Numbered from the stretch's first letter, positions 52,323-61,224 are shown. The stretch: 64,000 nucleotides of DNA from Rickettsiales bacterium (GCA_002729235.1 PBTY01000106.1:1-64000); one strand, 5' to 3'. The notes: generated by a model not told the origin, from the letters alone. Numbers and translations: made by a program.

Positions 52323-54644
52323 ATGAGGCCTCAACAAATTACAAGATGGATATGGCGTCCAATTAATGCCATTAAAAAGAAAATCCTTTACACTCTAGAA
52401 TCAATTGAAAATTCTAAAAGATTATTGGTTAAAGTAGTTTTCATGACTATGTGTCTCTGGTCATTTTCACCTGGCTATGGACAAAACTATTCTTTAGAGT
52501 TCGACGGAATCGATGACAAGATTTCTGTCTCCACACTTGGCACATCAAGTTCATTCACTGCAGAAATGTGGGTTTACAAACCAGAAGACAAATCAGGTTT
52601 TGTCACTTTACTAGATTTTAATGATGACAAACCATGGATAGGTGTCAATAGCAACATATTCGCTGTATGGAGTTCTTTCACTTATTCATCTTCCAGTACA
52701 CACAAAACTTCAGGATGGACCCACTTTGCCGCTACTTATGATGGTACCACACTTACACTTTATGAGGATGGAATCGAAGTTTATCAAGATAACGTGTCTG
52801 TTACCACGGGAAATACAGGAATGACAATCGGTTTCAGCACGGGAGATCTATATTTCAAAGGTCGAATCGATGAACTAAGAATCTGGGACGACGTGCGAAC
52901 TGAGTCTGAAATTCAAGACAACCTCTTCGTCACATTAACAGGTAGTGAATCCAACCTGGTGGCTTATTATGATTTTAACGAAGGTACTGGCACCACTCTA
53001 ACCGATGCTACTTCTAACAATCATGATGGTACCATTACCAATTTCGCTTCAAGTGCCTGGGTTCATGGCGCACCTGTCGATCTAAACATTTGGAACGGAT
53101 CTACCTGGAGTGATGGAACCCCTTCCTCCTCTTCAGATGTGAGATTTGATGAGGATTATGACTTCAGTCTTGGAGGATTATCTGTCAACTCAGCCTTCAT
53201 CGTTGACACAGCAGTAGTAAGTGTAGAAGACACCTATCTCGAAATAAAAGAAGCTATTCAAAATGACGGAACGCTATTAATTGAATCGGGAGCATCATTA
53301 ATGACCTATGAGGACAATGATTTCATGGGAGAAGCTCTAATCGACCGCTCAACTACATTCTCCACAGAAACTGGGCAATACTCTATTGTTGGTAGTCCTG
53401 TTCAAACCGAAACATCAGACGCTTTAGGGTCATTGGTTTATAGTTATGATGAAACGACTGAATACAATTCAAGTACAGATAATCCTGGATCAGGAAATGA
53501 CGGATTGGACCGATTTGATGTGGTAAGCTCAGGAACAGACATTCTACCTGGAGTTGGTTATTTTTCTGCCTTCACTGGGGATATTCGCTTTGAGGGAGTG
53601 CCCAATGCAGGAGATATTAGTCAAGACCTTTCCTTCACAGATCATGATGCAACGGATCTAACGGATGAAAACAATTACGAAGGTTTTAACCTGGTTGCCA
53701 ATCCATATCCAAGTGCCATTAAACTTTCATCATTCGTGAATGGAAATACAGACATTGCCGGATCTATTTACCTCTGGGATGATGGCGGCTCTTCTACAAG
53801 AAGAACCAATTCAGATTACATTGTAGCAAACAAAATGGGTGCATCAGGCGGTAGTAGTAGATCAGGAGACTGGGATGGTTATATACGTTCTACACAAGGG
53901 TTCTTTGTCAAGTCATTGGATGTTTCCTCCCCACAAGTATTGTTTGCGGATAGCATGCGAGTATTGGACAACAACACCGATGATGGCTTCTTCCGCAAAA
54001 CGAATAAGTACCCATTGCTAAGAATTGAAATTCAGGGTGAAGAAGACTTTGGTGAGACACTCCTTGGGTTAGCACCTGATGCAACACAAGACTATGACGC
54101 CCAGTATGACGCTTTCAAACCAACCAAAGAAGGGTTGATGATGTATTCATTACTAAAAAATCAACCACAAGCGATACAAGGTTTGCCAGATGATTTTGAG
54201 GGAATCATTCCGTTAGGAGTTCAATTGGCCGAAGCGGGTATTTATCAACTCAATATAACTGCCAATGATTGGCCACAAAAAGTTGTCTTGCTCGACCAAC
54301 AATTAAATCAAGAAATATCTTTGGACGAGACTTCCTATTCGTTTCAAAGTGATGCAGGTAAAATAAATGATCGATTCTTTCTGAAAGTAACGAATCGGGT
54401 CACTGAATCTCTTAAAGAACCACAAGTCAAAGTCTGGTACAGTCAAGGCACTTTTTATATCAACAACTTGATCAATGATGAACTGAAATTGTCTGTCATT
54501 GCAATGGATGGAAAACTCATGAAAGAGCAATCTATCTCTCCAGGTTATCAACAGATTGACTGGTCAAATAACGGCATTTACATCTGTGTGTTAAAAAGGA
54601 AGAATCAAATCATTTCTACTCAGAAAATCTCAACCAAAAGGTAA
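52323..54644 (+). CDS. T9SS-exported LamG/concanavalin-like protein
   Basis: 773 residues from the ATG at 52323; a TTG at 52290 would add 11. The signal segment is unusually internal: about 35 mostly basic residues precede the hydrophobic stretch (36-50) ending PGYGQ (54). Residues 56-210 are a LamG/concanavalin-like jelly roll (SLEFDGIDDKISV, FTAEMWVYKPEDK, WTHFAATYDGTTLTLYEDG, GRIDELRIWDDVRTESEI). Residues 400-560 share NLVANPYPSAIKLSSFV and IYLWDDGGSSTRRT with the protein at 37185. The C-terminal 70 residues are T9SS-type. It is followed 27 nt on by microprotein 2. Confidence 0.87.
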   Translation: MRPQQITRWIWRPINAIKKKILYTLESIENSKRLLVKVVFMTMCLWSFSPGYGQNYSLEFDGIDDKISVSTLGTSSSFTAEMWVYKPEDKSGFVTLLDFNDDKPWIGVNSNIFAVWSSFTYSSSSTHKTSGWTHFAATYDGTTLTLYEDGIEVYQDNVSVTTGNTGMTIGFSTGDLYFKGRIDELRIWDDVRTESEIQDNLFVTLTGSESNLVAYYDFNEGTGTTLTDATSNNHDGTITNFASSAWVHGAPVDLNIWNGSTWSDGTPSSSSDVRFDEDYDFSLGGLSVNSAFIVDTAVVSVEDTYLEIKEAIQNDGTLLIESGASLMTYEDNDFMGEALIDRSTTFSTETGQYSIVGSPVQTETSDALGSLVYSYDETTEYNSSTDNPGSGNDGLDRFDVVSSGTDILPGVGYFSAFTGDIRFEGVPNAGDISQDLSFTDHDATDLTDENNYEGFNLVANPYPSAIKLSSFVNGNTDIAGSIYLWDDGGSSTRRTNSDYIVANKMGASGGSSRSGDWDGYIRSTQGFFVKSLDVSSPQVLFADSMRVLDNNTDDGFFRKTNKYPLLRIEIQGEEDFGETLLGLAPDATQDYDAQYDAFKPTKEGLMMYSLLKNQPQAIQGLPDDFEGIIPLGVQLAEAGIYQLNITANDWPQKVVLLDQQLNQEISLDETSYSFQSDAGKINDRFFLKVTNRVTESLKEPQVKVWYSQGTFYINNLINDELKLSVIAMDGKLMKEQSISPGYQQIDWSNNGIYICVLKRKNQIISTQKISTKR

Positions 54645-54671
54645 GCCATTCACCATTCAAAACGACGATTC

Positions 54672-54839
54672 ATGAAAAATCTATTATACTTATTATCCTT
54701 CCTTTTGATCTTTATTGTTCCATTTTCAGTAATGGCCCAAGGAGCACCACCTGCCACACCAATTGATGGTGGTCTAAGCTTATTATTAGCAGCAGGCGGC
54801 ATCTATGGAGCCAAGAAAATTTATGATAAAAGGAAATAA
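54672..54839 (+). CDS. PID-CTERM-like microprotein 2
   Basis: 55 residues. The signal peptide ends VMAQ (23). The mature part is GAPPATPIDGGLSLLLAAGG followed by IYGAKKIYDKRK: a PID motif, a hydrophobic stretch, then a basic tail, essentially the same as the protein at 40538. It follows the T9SS gene sharing the NPY/WNDGGS module by 27 nt and is followed by a terminator. In both cases a T9SS protein and this microprotein are paired, so I infer a joint role at the cell envelope. No sorting enzyme gene is in the window. Confidence 0.85.
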   Translation: MKNLLYLLSFLLIFIVPFSVMAQGAPPATPIDGGLSLLLAAGGIYGAKKIYDKRK

Positions 54840-54884
54840 ACAGGATTGACATTAAAATTTACTTACTAAAGAACCCGTCAAACT

Positions 54885-54914
54885 AAAAGACCGAGTAGAT
54901 ATACTCGGTCTTTT
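54885..54914. terminator. bidirectional terminator between converging operons
   Basis: Perfect 12-bp stem AAAAGACCGAGT/ACTCGGTCTTTT with a 6-nt loop. It serves the T9SS/microprotein transcript and the sulfur operon from the other side. Confidence 0.9.
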
Positions 54915-54928
54915 GCGTTACGAGAAAC

Positions 54929-55390
54929 TTAGTGTCCTCCCATTGCTCCATCTGACGGAACATTAGAAGCTAATTTCTTCTCTTTTAGTGGTGGTATATA
55001 GACTGAGATTGAATCATACCCTAGCTGCGTTAAAAGCATCCAGGCTTCATTTGCATGAATTGGATCTGTAGAACCGAGTATTACCTTCGGTTGGTCCTTG
55101 TTAATTATATCCAGATTATCATCATCCAAAAGAGCCGACAGAGGAATATTGATTGCTCCTGGCATGTGATCAATTAAATAGGATTCTTCATCTCTTATAT
55201 CAATTAATATTGGATTTTGTAAATCTGAAAAACTTACTGAATCCAATTCGTAATTGGTCGCCATTACTTTGTCGTGCATCTCTTTTCCAGACAATTCAAA
55301 TTGGCTCTTATCAGCATAAAATGACACAATCAATAAAAACCCAAAAAGGGATACAACGATGATAGCCAGAGGTCGAATAGAATTTTTCAT
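54929..55390 (-). CDS. membrane-anchored rhodanese-like protein without catalytic Cys (1)
   Basis: 153 residues. Residues 7-25 are a membrane anchor. The rhodanese fold follows: ILIDIRDEESYLIDHMPGAINIPLSAL (61-87) is the IDvRexxEyxxGHIpgAxniP block, and KVILGSTDPIHANEAWMLLTQLGY (102-125) is where the active-site loop CxxGxRS should be. The catalytic Cys is missing (GSTDPI), so normal sulfur transfer cannot occur. It is the last gene of the sulfur operon and may bind persulfide or polysulfide, or act as a structural partner. It follows another Cys-less homologue by 12 nt. Confidence 0.85.
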   Translation of the reverse strand: MKNSIRPLAIIVVSLFGFLLIVSFYADKSQFELSGKEMHDKVMATNYELDSVSFSDLQNPILIDIRDEESYLIDHMPGAINIPLSALLDDDNLDIINKDQPKVILGSTDPIHANEAWMLLTQLGYDSISVYIPPLKEKKLASNVPSDGAMGGH

Positions 55391-55402
55391 TTCTTTAAAT
55401 TT

Positions 55403-56011
55403 TTAACTACAACCACCTTGTACTTTTTTCTTTTTCCTTCCCTGAATCGGAGCTATTGGTGTAAACTCAACCTTTGGTAAAGACTTGGCACCAGTGAAGA
55501 ACTGCCTGGAAGCCATACGCTGCTCATACAAATCAAACTCATCTTTTGAAGCAGTTTGAGATGGATACTGAGGATCCAATATGGATTTGTTCCATTCCTC
55601 CAGACCACCTTTAAGCAAATAGTTATTCTTGTAACCCAGTTGCTTGGTAATCATCCACACTTGCGTTGCCAATCGATTATCCAAGCCATAAATGACGTTT
55701 TTCTTAAGCGACTGATCAAAGAAGTAAGCATAGTTTTCTGAAAACAAGCTGTCGATCGGGATATTAATTGCTCTAGGCAGTGGTTCCTTAAAATCGCTAG
55801 CAGGTCGTACGTCAATCAACTGAATAGACGGATCCCCAGATATCAACAGGTGAGCCAATTCATCCACAGAGATGTAGTTCGTTTCCAACAACATCTCTTG
55901 AAGCAACTCTTTTTCATTCAGTGCAATGGAGTCATTCTTCCTACCTGGAAGCATAGCACCCATTATACCCAACGAAATGATAATAATTGAAAGTATTTCT
56001 CGACTTTTCAT
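55403..56011 (-). CDS. membrane-anchored rhodanese-like protein without catalytic Cys (2)
   Basis: 202 residues with an N-terminal hydrophobic anchor (5-21). Rhodanese fold: IQLIDVRPASDFKEPLPRAINIPIDSL (63-89), NVIYGLDNRLATQVWMITKQLGY (105-127) and LKGGLEEWNKS (133-143). The catalytic loop again has no Cys (YGLDNR). The protein ends KKKKVQGGCS, and its only Cys (C201) is two residues from the C-terminus, an oddity that could be a mobile sulfur carrier, by analogy with GG-C tails of sulfur relay proteins. It lies between the YeeE half genes and the other rhodanese gene. Confidence 0.85.
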   Translation of the reverse strand: MKSREILSIIIISLGIMGAMLPGRKNDSIALNEKELLQEMLLETNYISVDELAHLLISGDPSIQLIDVRPASDFKEPLPRAINIPIDSLFSENYAYFFDQSLKKNVIYGLDNRLATQVWMITKQLGYKNNYLLKGGLEEWNKSILDPQYPSQTASKDEFDLYEQRMASRQFFTGAKSLPKVEFTPIAPIQGRKKKKVQGGCS

Positions 56012-56022
56012 GACATCATGAT

Positions 56023-56625
56023 TTATAGTTCTTTAGAAATATCAGGTCTCTTGAATTTCTTCTCTGCCCACTCTCCTACCCAAAACATGACCACAGCTGC
56101 CACTATCACCAACAGCACCATTACGCCATCACTGAGCCCGAGAGTAGTTGATAATTTGATTCCACCCAGATAGTTTTTCATGTAGATCTCTTTCCAAAGT
56201 GGATAGGTTTCTCCAAAAATGAAAATCCCAATCAAACTTCCGCCGAGATAAGCCAGTGCGTCCAACTTGCCAATTGCTGCAGCACACACGCTAGTACCTG
56301 GACAGAAGCCTCCAACAATAAACCCGACTCCCATGATCACTCCACCAATAATCGCAGAATTGATAAAGTATTCGTTCACATAAACAATGCTCATATCAAT
56401 CATCTCGAAGTAGTTTAGGAACAAGATTCCGATCATGGCAACGATAGCAGCCGTAAAAAACACTTTCAAAACCGTGGTATCGTATCCATAAAACATCCCA
56501 GCGAGTTTTCTGCTTGAAGAAAAACCCGCTTGTTCAAGTGCAAACCCAAAGCCAATTCCTATGATGAAGGCAATTAGAAAATTGAGCTCTTGTGATATCT
56601 CGTATATTGGTATGACAGGTCCCAT
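56023..56625 (-). CDS. YeeE/YedE sulfur permease, C-terminal half
   Basis: 200 residues from the internal ATG at 56625; an earlier ATG at 56676 would overlap the upstream gene by 50 nt. There are about five helices. The conserved VGGFCPGTSVCAAAIGKLDALAYLGGSL carries the Cys residues that relay thiosulfate or other sulfur anions in YeeE/TsuA-type transporters. FIIGIGFGFALEQAGFSSSRKL matches the start of the second internal repeat. It lies 1 nt from the upstream half, so the two halves are likely co-translated and pair to form one transporter. Confidence 0.85.
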   Translation of the reverse strand: MGPVIPIYEISQELNFLIAFIIGIGFGFALEQAGFSSSRKLAGMFYGYDTTVLKVFFTAAIVAMIGILFLNYFEMIDMSIVYVNEYFINSAIIGGVIMGVGFIVGGFCPGTSVCAAAIGKLDALAYLGGSLIGIFIFGETYPLWKEIYMKNYLGGIKLSTTLGLSDGVMVLLVIVAAVVMFWVGEWAEKKFKRPDISKEL

Positions 56626-56626
56626 A

Positions 56627-57166
56627 TTAAATCCAGTTTTTTCTAAAGAAATAAGCAAACAAATAGGCCGTACCAAATATGGCGATCATGGTAACAAACC
56701 CAGCTAATGACAGTGTAGCCATTCCACTCAAGGCTGCTCCACTCGTACAACCCCGGCCAAACTGAGATCCAAACCCAAACAAGGCGCCACCTAGAATAGC
56801 CATAACAATTCTCCGTTTCTTGGTAATGTTCGGTGAGTGTTCCGTTTTAAGAGATAGCCTACCAGACAATGCTCCTGATAAGAACCCTCCAACAACCACT
56901 CCTAATACTTGAAAGACCAACCAGCTATTCATTGGATTCTGTCCATTGGCAATGTACTTGCTATAAAACCCAGACTCTTCAGCTTTGACATGAGAGACGG
57001 TCTCTACTGTAGTCACTACCACACTTTTCATCGCCCCACTAGCACCCAGTCCTCTTCCTGTGAGATAAAATGACAACAGCAACACAAGCCCTAATATGAT
57101 CCCTGCTAGATAGGGATTCATATACTTCGTTTTCCCGGTAATATAATTGTGATGTGACATGATCAA
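56627..57166 (-). CDS. YeeE/YedE sulfur permease, N-terminal half
   Basis: 179 residues. Helices are at about 18-36, 78-98, 112-132 and 148-168. The Cys motif FGRGCTSGAALSGMATLSLAGF is the first-repeat relay Cys of the YeeE/YedE family. NPYLAGIILGLVLLLSFYLTGRGLGASGAM is the usual start of these proteins. It overlaps the NrfD gene stop by 4 nt. Many genomes have the two repeats in one chain of about 350 residues. Here they are separate, adjacent genes, a known organisation in sulfur-metabolising bacteria. Confidence 0.86.
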   Translation of the reverse strand: MIMSHHNYITGKTKYMNPYLAGIILGLVLLLSFYLTGRGLGASGAMKSVVVTTVETVSHVKAEESGFYSKYIANGQNPMNSWLVFQVLGVVVGGFLSGALSGRLSLKTEHSPNITKKRRIVMAILGGALFGFGSQFGRGCTSGAALSGMATLSLAGFVTMIAIFGTAYLFAYFFRKNWI

Positions 57167-58104
57167 TATAAGTATCTACTTGCCTGTCCGGCATAAACAA
57201 TGATAAATCGTAACATAATATTCCCTACCAGAATCAAGATAACTGGAATGATCACCGGGATCTTCTGACCTCTTAATTCGAGTAGTTCTAAAAGAGCAGG
57301 AACCACCATTCCAATAAACACTACGAATATCCAGAATGGTAAAGTGTATGGCCCACCAAGGAACAACTGTGCTGCCTCTATTTGAACTTCGGTACTTGCC
57401 AAAAGGCCCATGAATAAGTGAATAATGAAAAACAACTCCACTGCTATAATTACCAGGTCCAACTGGCTAAATAAACGTCGCTCCAGTTCATTTTTAGAGA
57501 AACCCATGATTACCGCTGCACCTGCCGACAATCCCGAAGCCAGGAATAATGGACCAAGTATTGATGTATTCCATAGTGGTCTTGCATTGAATGCGGACAA
57601 TAAGATCCCTGTATATATCCCCAGAATTACTGAATAGAATACCATGATCCAGGCCAATACTCTTCGATGCTTAATGAAGAATGCCTCCACGTCATACAAC
57701 CACTTAAACTTCCAATCCCAATTGGGCCACAATTCTCGCAAGTAAGTGGCACTCCAGATCACTGAAAGCGGTGTTACCACCATCAACGTCCAGGCTCCCC
57801 ATGACATTGGAGACTGTAACCTGACGGTAGTATATAATCTCCAGAAATATAGTTTATGGTGTAAATCCAGGAATAAAGCTCCCAATCCAAGGACCAAAAT
57901 AAATGGAGCAATCATCGGGGCCCATTTCACTGCAGAAGGCAATTCTTTGTCCTTGCCTCGCAGGTAATAAAAAGAGGCAAAAAACAAAATTCCTGCTGCC
58001 AATCCTCCAACAAATAGATAAAATGCAATCTCCCATCCCCAGATGTGTAGGAAAGGATCTACTTTGTGATTCATTCTACCGCTTATAATTATTTCTTCTT
58101 CCAT
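57163..58104 (-). CDS. psrC: NrfD/PsrC-type membrane subunit
   Basis: 313 residues with about eight or nine membrane helices and no heme motif. The N-terminus HIWGWEIAFYLFVGGLAAGILFFASF is the conserved NrfD quinol-site sequence, with the Gly-rich helix and Glu26. The protein anchors the molybdenum enzyme and exchanges electrons with menaquinol. It is third in the operon after the catalytic and iron-sulfur subunits (6 nt after the latter) and overlaps the permease half by 4 nt, which supports a PsrABC/PhsABC-type complex. Confidence 0.9.
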   Translation of the reverse strand: MEEEIIISGRMNHKVDPFLHIWGWEIAFYLFVGGLAAGILFFASFYYLRGKDKELPSAVKWAPMIAPFILVLGLGALFLDLHHKLYFWRLYTTVRLQSPMSWGAWTLMVVTPLSVIWSATYLRELWPNWDWKFKWLYDVEAFFIKHRRVLAWIMVFYSVILGIYTGILLSAFNARPLWNTSILGPLFLASGLSAGAAVIMGFSKNELERRLFSQLDLVIIAVELFFIIHLFMGLLASTEVQIEAAQLFLGGPYTLPFWIFVVFIGMVVPALLELLELRGQKIPVIIPVILILVGNIMLRFIIVYAGQASRYLY

Positions 58105-58110
58105 GGCTCG

Positions 58111-58644
58111 TTAGATTAAGAAGTACAATTGAGGGTCAGTTCCAGCCTCAGTTTTGAGGCGTTTGTATTTGCGTTCCTTTATTTTTTTAGAAACGTCACT
58201 ATTCGGATCATCCAAATCGCCAAAATACAAGCAGTTAGTTGGACAAACCTCTACACAAGCAGGCTGCTCCCCTTTTCTCACTTTATGAATGCAGAACGTA
58301 CATTTATCTACATATCCATCTGGATGAGGATAGCGCGCGTCATAAGGACAAGAAGCAATACAAGCTCCACAGCCAATGCATAAGTCTGGTGTCACCAAAA
58401 CCACTCCTCCTTCTTCGATATGACTTGCCCCAGTAGGGCAACATCTCACACAAGGTGCATTGGCACAGTGATGACATCTTTCTGATCTAAACTCCAGTTC
58501 CAGATTGGGGTAAGTCCCGGTGGTCGTTTCCACGATCCAATCTCTACAGTACCCGATAGGTACTTTATTTTCCAGCTGGCAAGCAACCACACAGTCACTA
58601 CAACCTACACACTTCTTGGTGTCAATAGCCATTGCGTATCTCAT
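58111..58644 (-). CDS. psrB: four-cluster ferredoxin subunit (PsrB/PhsB type)
   Basis: 177 residues, an electron-transfer subunit with four 4Fe-4S cysteine sets: C12/C15/C18/C22, C57/C60/C65/C69, C89/C92/C95/C99 and C115/C118/C130/C134. This is the pattern of DmsB/PsrB/NrfC proteins. It carries electrons between the NrfD membrane subunit and the molybdopterin subunit. It lacks a signal peptide and would be exported with the Tat-bearing catalytic subunit. Its start overlaps the stop of that gene by 4 nt (ATGA). Confidence 0.92.
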   Translation of the reverse strand: MRYAMAIDTKKCVGCSDCVVACQLENKVPIGYCRDWIVETTTGTYPNLELEFRSERCHHCANAPCVRCCPTGASHIEEGGVVLVTPDLCIGCGACIASCPYDARYPHPDGYVDKCTFCIHKVRKGEQPACVEVCPTNCLYFGDLDDPNSDVSKKIKERKYKRLKTEAGTDPQLYFLI

Positions 58645-60878
58645 GATGCTTCTACAGTTTCAGGTTTTTCAGTCAAAATGGTTACAAAATTTCCCCGCAT
58701 GCCAGTACCCCCCATTACAGGATCTAGCTTTACGTTACTTATCAGTTCAGTATCACTCGCTCCTTTGCCAAAGGCGCGACTCAGCTTCTTCTGAGTATGT
58801 CCAAAACCATGGGCCATGTAAACGGAATCCCACCGAATGCGCTCCGTAATACGCACCTTAATAGAAAAAGTAGAGACTTTATCATTCTGATTTTTCAACC
58901 ACACATACTGTCCGTTTTTCAAGGCCCATAGTTTGGCTACTTTTGGGTTTACCCACAACTCATTTTCAGGCATTATATCAACCAGATTTGGGTTATTGGA
59001 CGTACGGCTAAAGGTATGAGCCGGAGCTCGACCGTAGTTCAATCGATAATATCCAGGTTTTGGTTGTTCATGTTCGGTATAGACCGGCATTGGCGGATGA
59101 CCAGCATTGGCTAAATCAGTCGCATACAATTCGATTTTACCGGTGTTGGTATTGAATGCAAAGTCCTGACCAGGTTGAAAATACAGGTCATCGTATTCAC
59201 GCTTGAATTTCTTCACTCCAATTCGTTTCATCTCTTCAAGAGAACTGCCTACCTTTTTCAATTGCCAATCCAATACCTCTTCTATGTCTTTGAATTGGAA
59301 GTATTTATCTAATCCTAATTCAAATCCCAATTGCTGAGCGATCCACCAATCTGGCTTGGAGTTATATTTTGGTTTCACTGCAGGCATTCGTAGAGAAATG
59401 ACTGGTTCACGATGTGGAGAATCCCTGATGGCATCGTAACGCTCGAGGTAGGTACACTCAGGCAATACCACATCCGCATATCCCGTGATTTCCATTGGCA
59501 TAGTATCGATCACTACTAACAATTCTAAAGCTTCAATAGCTTTCATGGTGAGTGACTGATCTGGGAGCGTATGGATTAAATTAGTACCATTAACTATCCA
59601 TCCTTTGATGTTCCAATCACGACCTTCTGTAGGAATGGTCGCATCAACAAGCGCATTCGAAACCACCTCAGTGGCCATATCAAATTTACCATTGGCTGCA
59701 TCTCTCCAGGTATGTTTGAATTCAGGGTAAGGAGGATGAGGGAAGTTTGGAATAGAAACTTTTTCAGGACTGTAGAATCCTCCTCTTCTACCCCATGATC
59801 CAAGCAAGGCATTGAGAATAGCTACCGCTCTTAATCGCTGGGTATCATCACCATACCAGGTGACGTGTCGTCCTGGGTGAATAATGACTGCCGGAGAGGC
59901 ATTGGCCATTTCCCTTGCCGTTTCACGTATTATTTTAGGCTCTATCGTGGTGATCCCATAGGCCCATTCTGGCGTGAAAGATTGAACATGATCCTTTAAT
60001 TGATCGAATCCAAACGTATACTTTTCTACATATTCTTTGTCGTACCATCCTTCATTGATGATTACGTTCATCCAGGACAGCAACAATGCTATATCTGTGG
60101 AAGGTTTGATTGGCAACCAGAACTTGGACTTGCTGGCTGCTGTAGAGAATCGAGGATCTACTGTAATAATTGTAGCTCCTTTGTCAATGGCTTCAGACAT
60201 TTCCTGTACCTGTCCATTGTGCATGTTTTCACCAATATGGCTCCCAATAAGCACTAGACATCTGGTATCTCTGATATCTGTTCGTTCTGGTGAATAGATT
60301 CCTTCTCCAAAAGTAGATATGAAAGCTACTTCTCTAGGTCCACGACACTGAGCAAAGCTTGGAGCAGTGATATTGGACGAACCATATGCTTTCATCAAGT
60401 GACCCAAAAACTTACCACCAGAACCATGGGTAAACAAGGCCATGCTATCCGCACCATATTTAGTGGATATGGCTTTCATTTTGTCACCAATCACTTTGAA
60501 AGCTTCCGGCCAGGTAGCTTGTTTAAATACTTGCTTACCGTCCTTTTCAACACGTATAAGTGGAGTTTTCAAGCGGTCCTCGTCATGATACATACCCACT
60601 CCGGCAGTACCACGAGGACATAGTCGACCATTACAATGTGGATCATCCTTATGCCCTTCCACTTTCCAAATCTCACCATCTTCATTCTTGGTTACCCAAC
60701 CAGCACACTTCCAGAAGCACACTTCACAGTAAGTAGGTGTAATTGAAGGGTTTTTAGGTTCGGAAATGACATTATTGAGGAGATCTCCATTCGCCCAGCT
60801 AATAACCGATCCGCCAAGAGTAGCCGTACCGATTCCAGCACTGGAAATTTTAATAAAGTTTCGTCTGTTCGTTTTCAT
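58641..60878 (-). CDS. psrA: Tat-exported molybdopterin oxidoreductase (polysulfide/thiosulfate reductase-like)
   Basis: 745 residues from the ATG at 60878, chosen because it places the twin-arginine motif NRRNFIK at the N-terminus; an upstream in-frame ATG adds 24 residues without a signal. The 4Fe-4S site is C51-EV-C54-FWK-C58 then C87. The molybdenum ligand is C178 in SFAQCRGPRE, as in PsrA/PhsA and unlike Ser-ligated DMSO reductases. The rest has two pterin-binding lobes (KGWIVNGTNLIH, RAPAHTFSRTSNN). It probably reduces polysulfide, thiosulfate or tetrathionate. Sulfur-permease and rhodanese genes in the operon favour a sulfur compound. Reverse (oxidising) function is possible. Confidence 0.9.
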   Translation of the reverse strand: MKTNRRNFIKISSAGIGTATLGGSVISWANGDLLNNVISEPKNPSITPTYCEVCFWKCAGWVTKNEDGEIWKVEGHKDDPHCNGRLCPRGTAGVGMYHDEDRLKTPLIRVEKDGKQVFKQATWPEAFKVIGDKMKAISTKYGADSMALFTHGSGGKFLGHLMKAYGSSNITAPSFAQCRGPREVAFISTFGEGIYSPERTDIRDTRCLVLIGSHIGENMHNGQVQEMSEAIDKGATIITVDPRFSTAASKSKFWLPIKPSTDIALLLSWMNVIINEGWYDKEYVEKYTFGFDQLKDHVQSFTPEWAYGITTIEPKIIRETAREMANASPAVIIHPGRHVTWYGDDTQRLRAVAILNALLGSWGRRGGFYSPEKVSIPNFPHPPYPEFKHTWRDAANGKFDMATEVVSNALVDATIPTEGRDWNIKGWIVNGTNLIHTLPDQSLTMKAIEALELLVVIDTMPMEITGYADVVLPECTYLERYDAIRDSPHREPVISLRMPAVKPKYNSKPDWWIAQQLGFELGLDKYFQFKDIEEVLDWQLKKVGSSLEEMKRIGVKKFKREYDDLYFQPGQDFAFNTNTGKIELYATDLANAGHPPMPVYTEHEQPKPGYYRLNYGRAPAHTFSRTSNNPNLVDIMPENELWVNPKVAKLWALKNGQYVWLKNQNDKVSTFSIKVRITERIRWDSVYMAHGFGHTQKKLSRAFGKGASDTELISNVKLDPVMGGTGMRGNFVTILTEKPETVEAS

Positions 60879-60970
60879 GGTGCTCTTGATTGCTACCACA
60901 AGGTAAGGCGCATACCTGGCAGCATTAATGACCCATGAACGAGTATACAATGATACTAATCAGCCATTTA

Positions 60971-60986
60971 TGTAACCTTTGTTACA
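60971..60986. promoter_or_regulatory. CRP/FNR-type palindrome upstream of the sulfur operon
   Basis: TGTAACCTTTGTTACA: perfect 6-bp arms TGTAAC/GTTACA with a 4-nt centre. It ends 93 nt before the ATG at 60878 on the transcribed strand. The arrangement fits a CRP/FNR-family dimer. Redox or sulfur control of the reductase operon would be logical. Confidence 0.65.
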
Positions 60987-61166
60987 CAACTTAAAGGAAC
61001 GTTTTATCGGCTGTTAGTTGAAATAGCGCTTTCATCAATCGATAACCCGCGTTTATCAATCCAGCGATTATTCAATTCATCCACGGACTATATTCGTATT
61101 GCATGGTTGATATAAACACATTTCGAAATTAGGTCATTACATCAACCGTGCGTTGCGGAATAGACA

Positions 61167-61198
61167 AAGAAGCTTGACATGTGCAAGCTTCTTTCTTT
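61167..61198. terminator. hairpin terminator
   Basis: Stem AAGAAGCTTG/CAAGCTTCTT with a 7-nt loop, followed by TCTTTT on the plus strand. Confidence 0.75.
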
Positions 61199-61224
61199 TC
61201 TTCTGGTTAGAGTGATTGCAAAAT

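Noticed and set aside
56626-56676. Longer start for the second YeeE half
   Set aside because: It would overlap the other half by 50 nt and adds a sequence with no family resemblance. The ATG at 56625 fits the family start.
60879-60950. 24-residue extension of the molybdopterin subunit
   Set aside because: It would bury the twin-arginine signal, which is normally at the very N-terminus.
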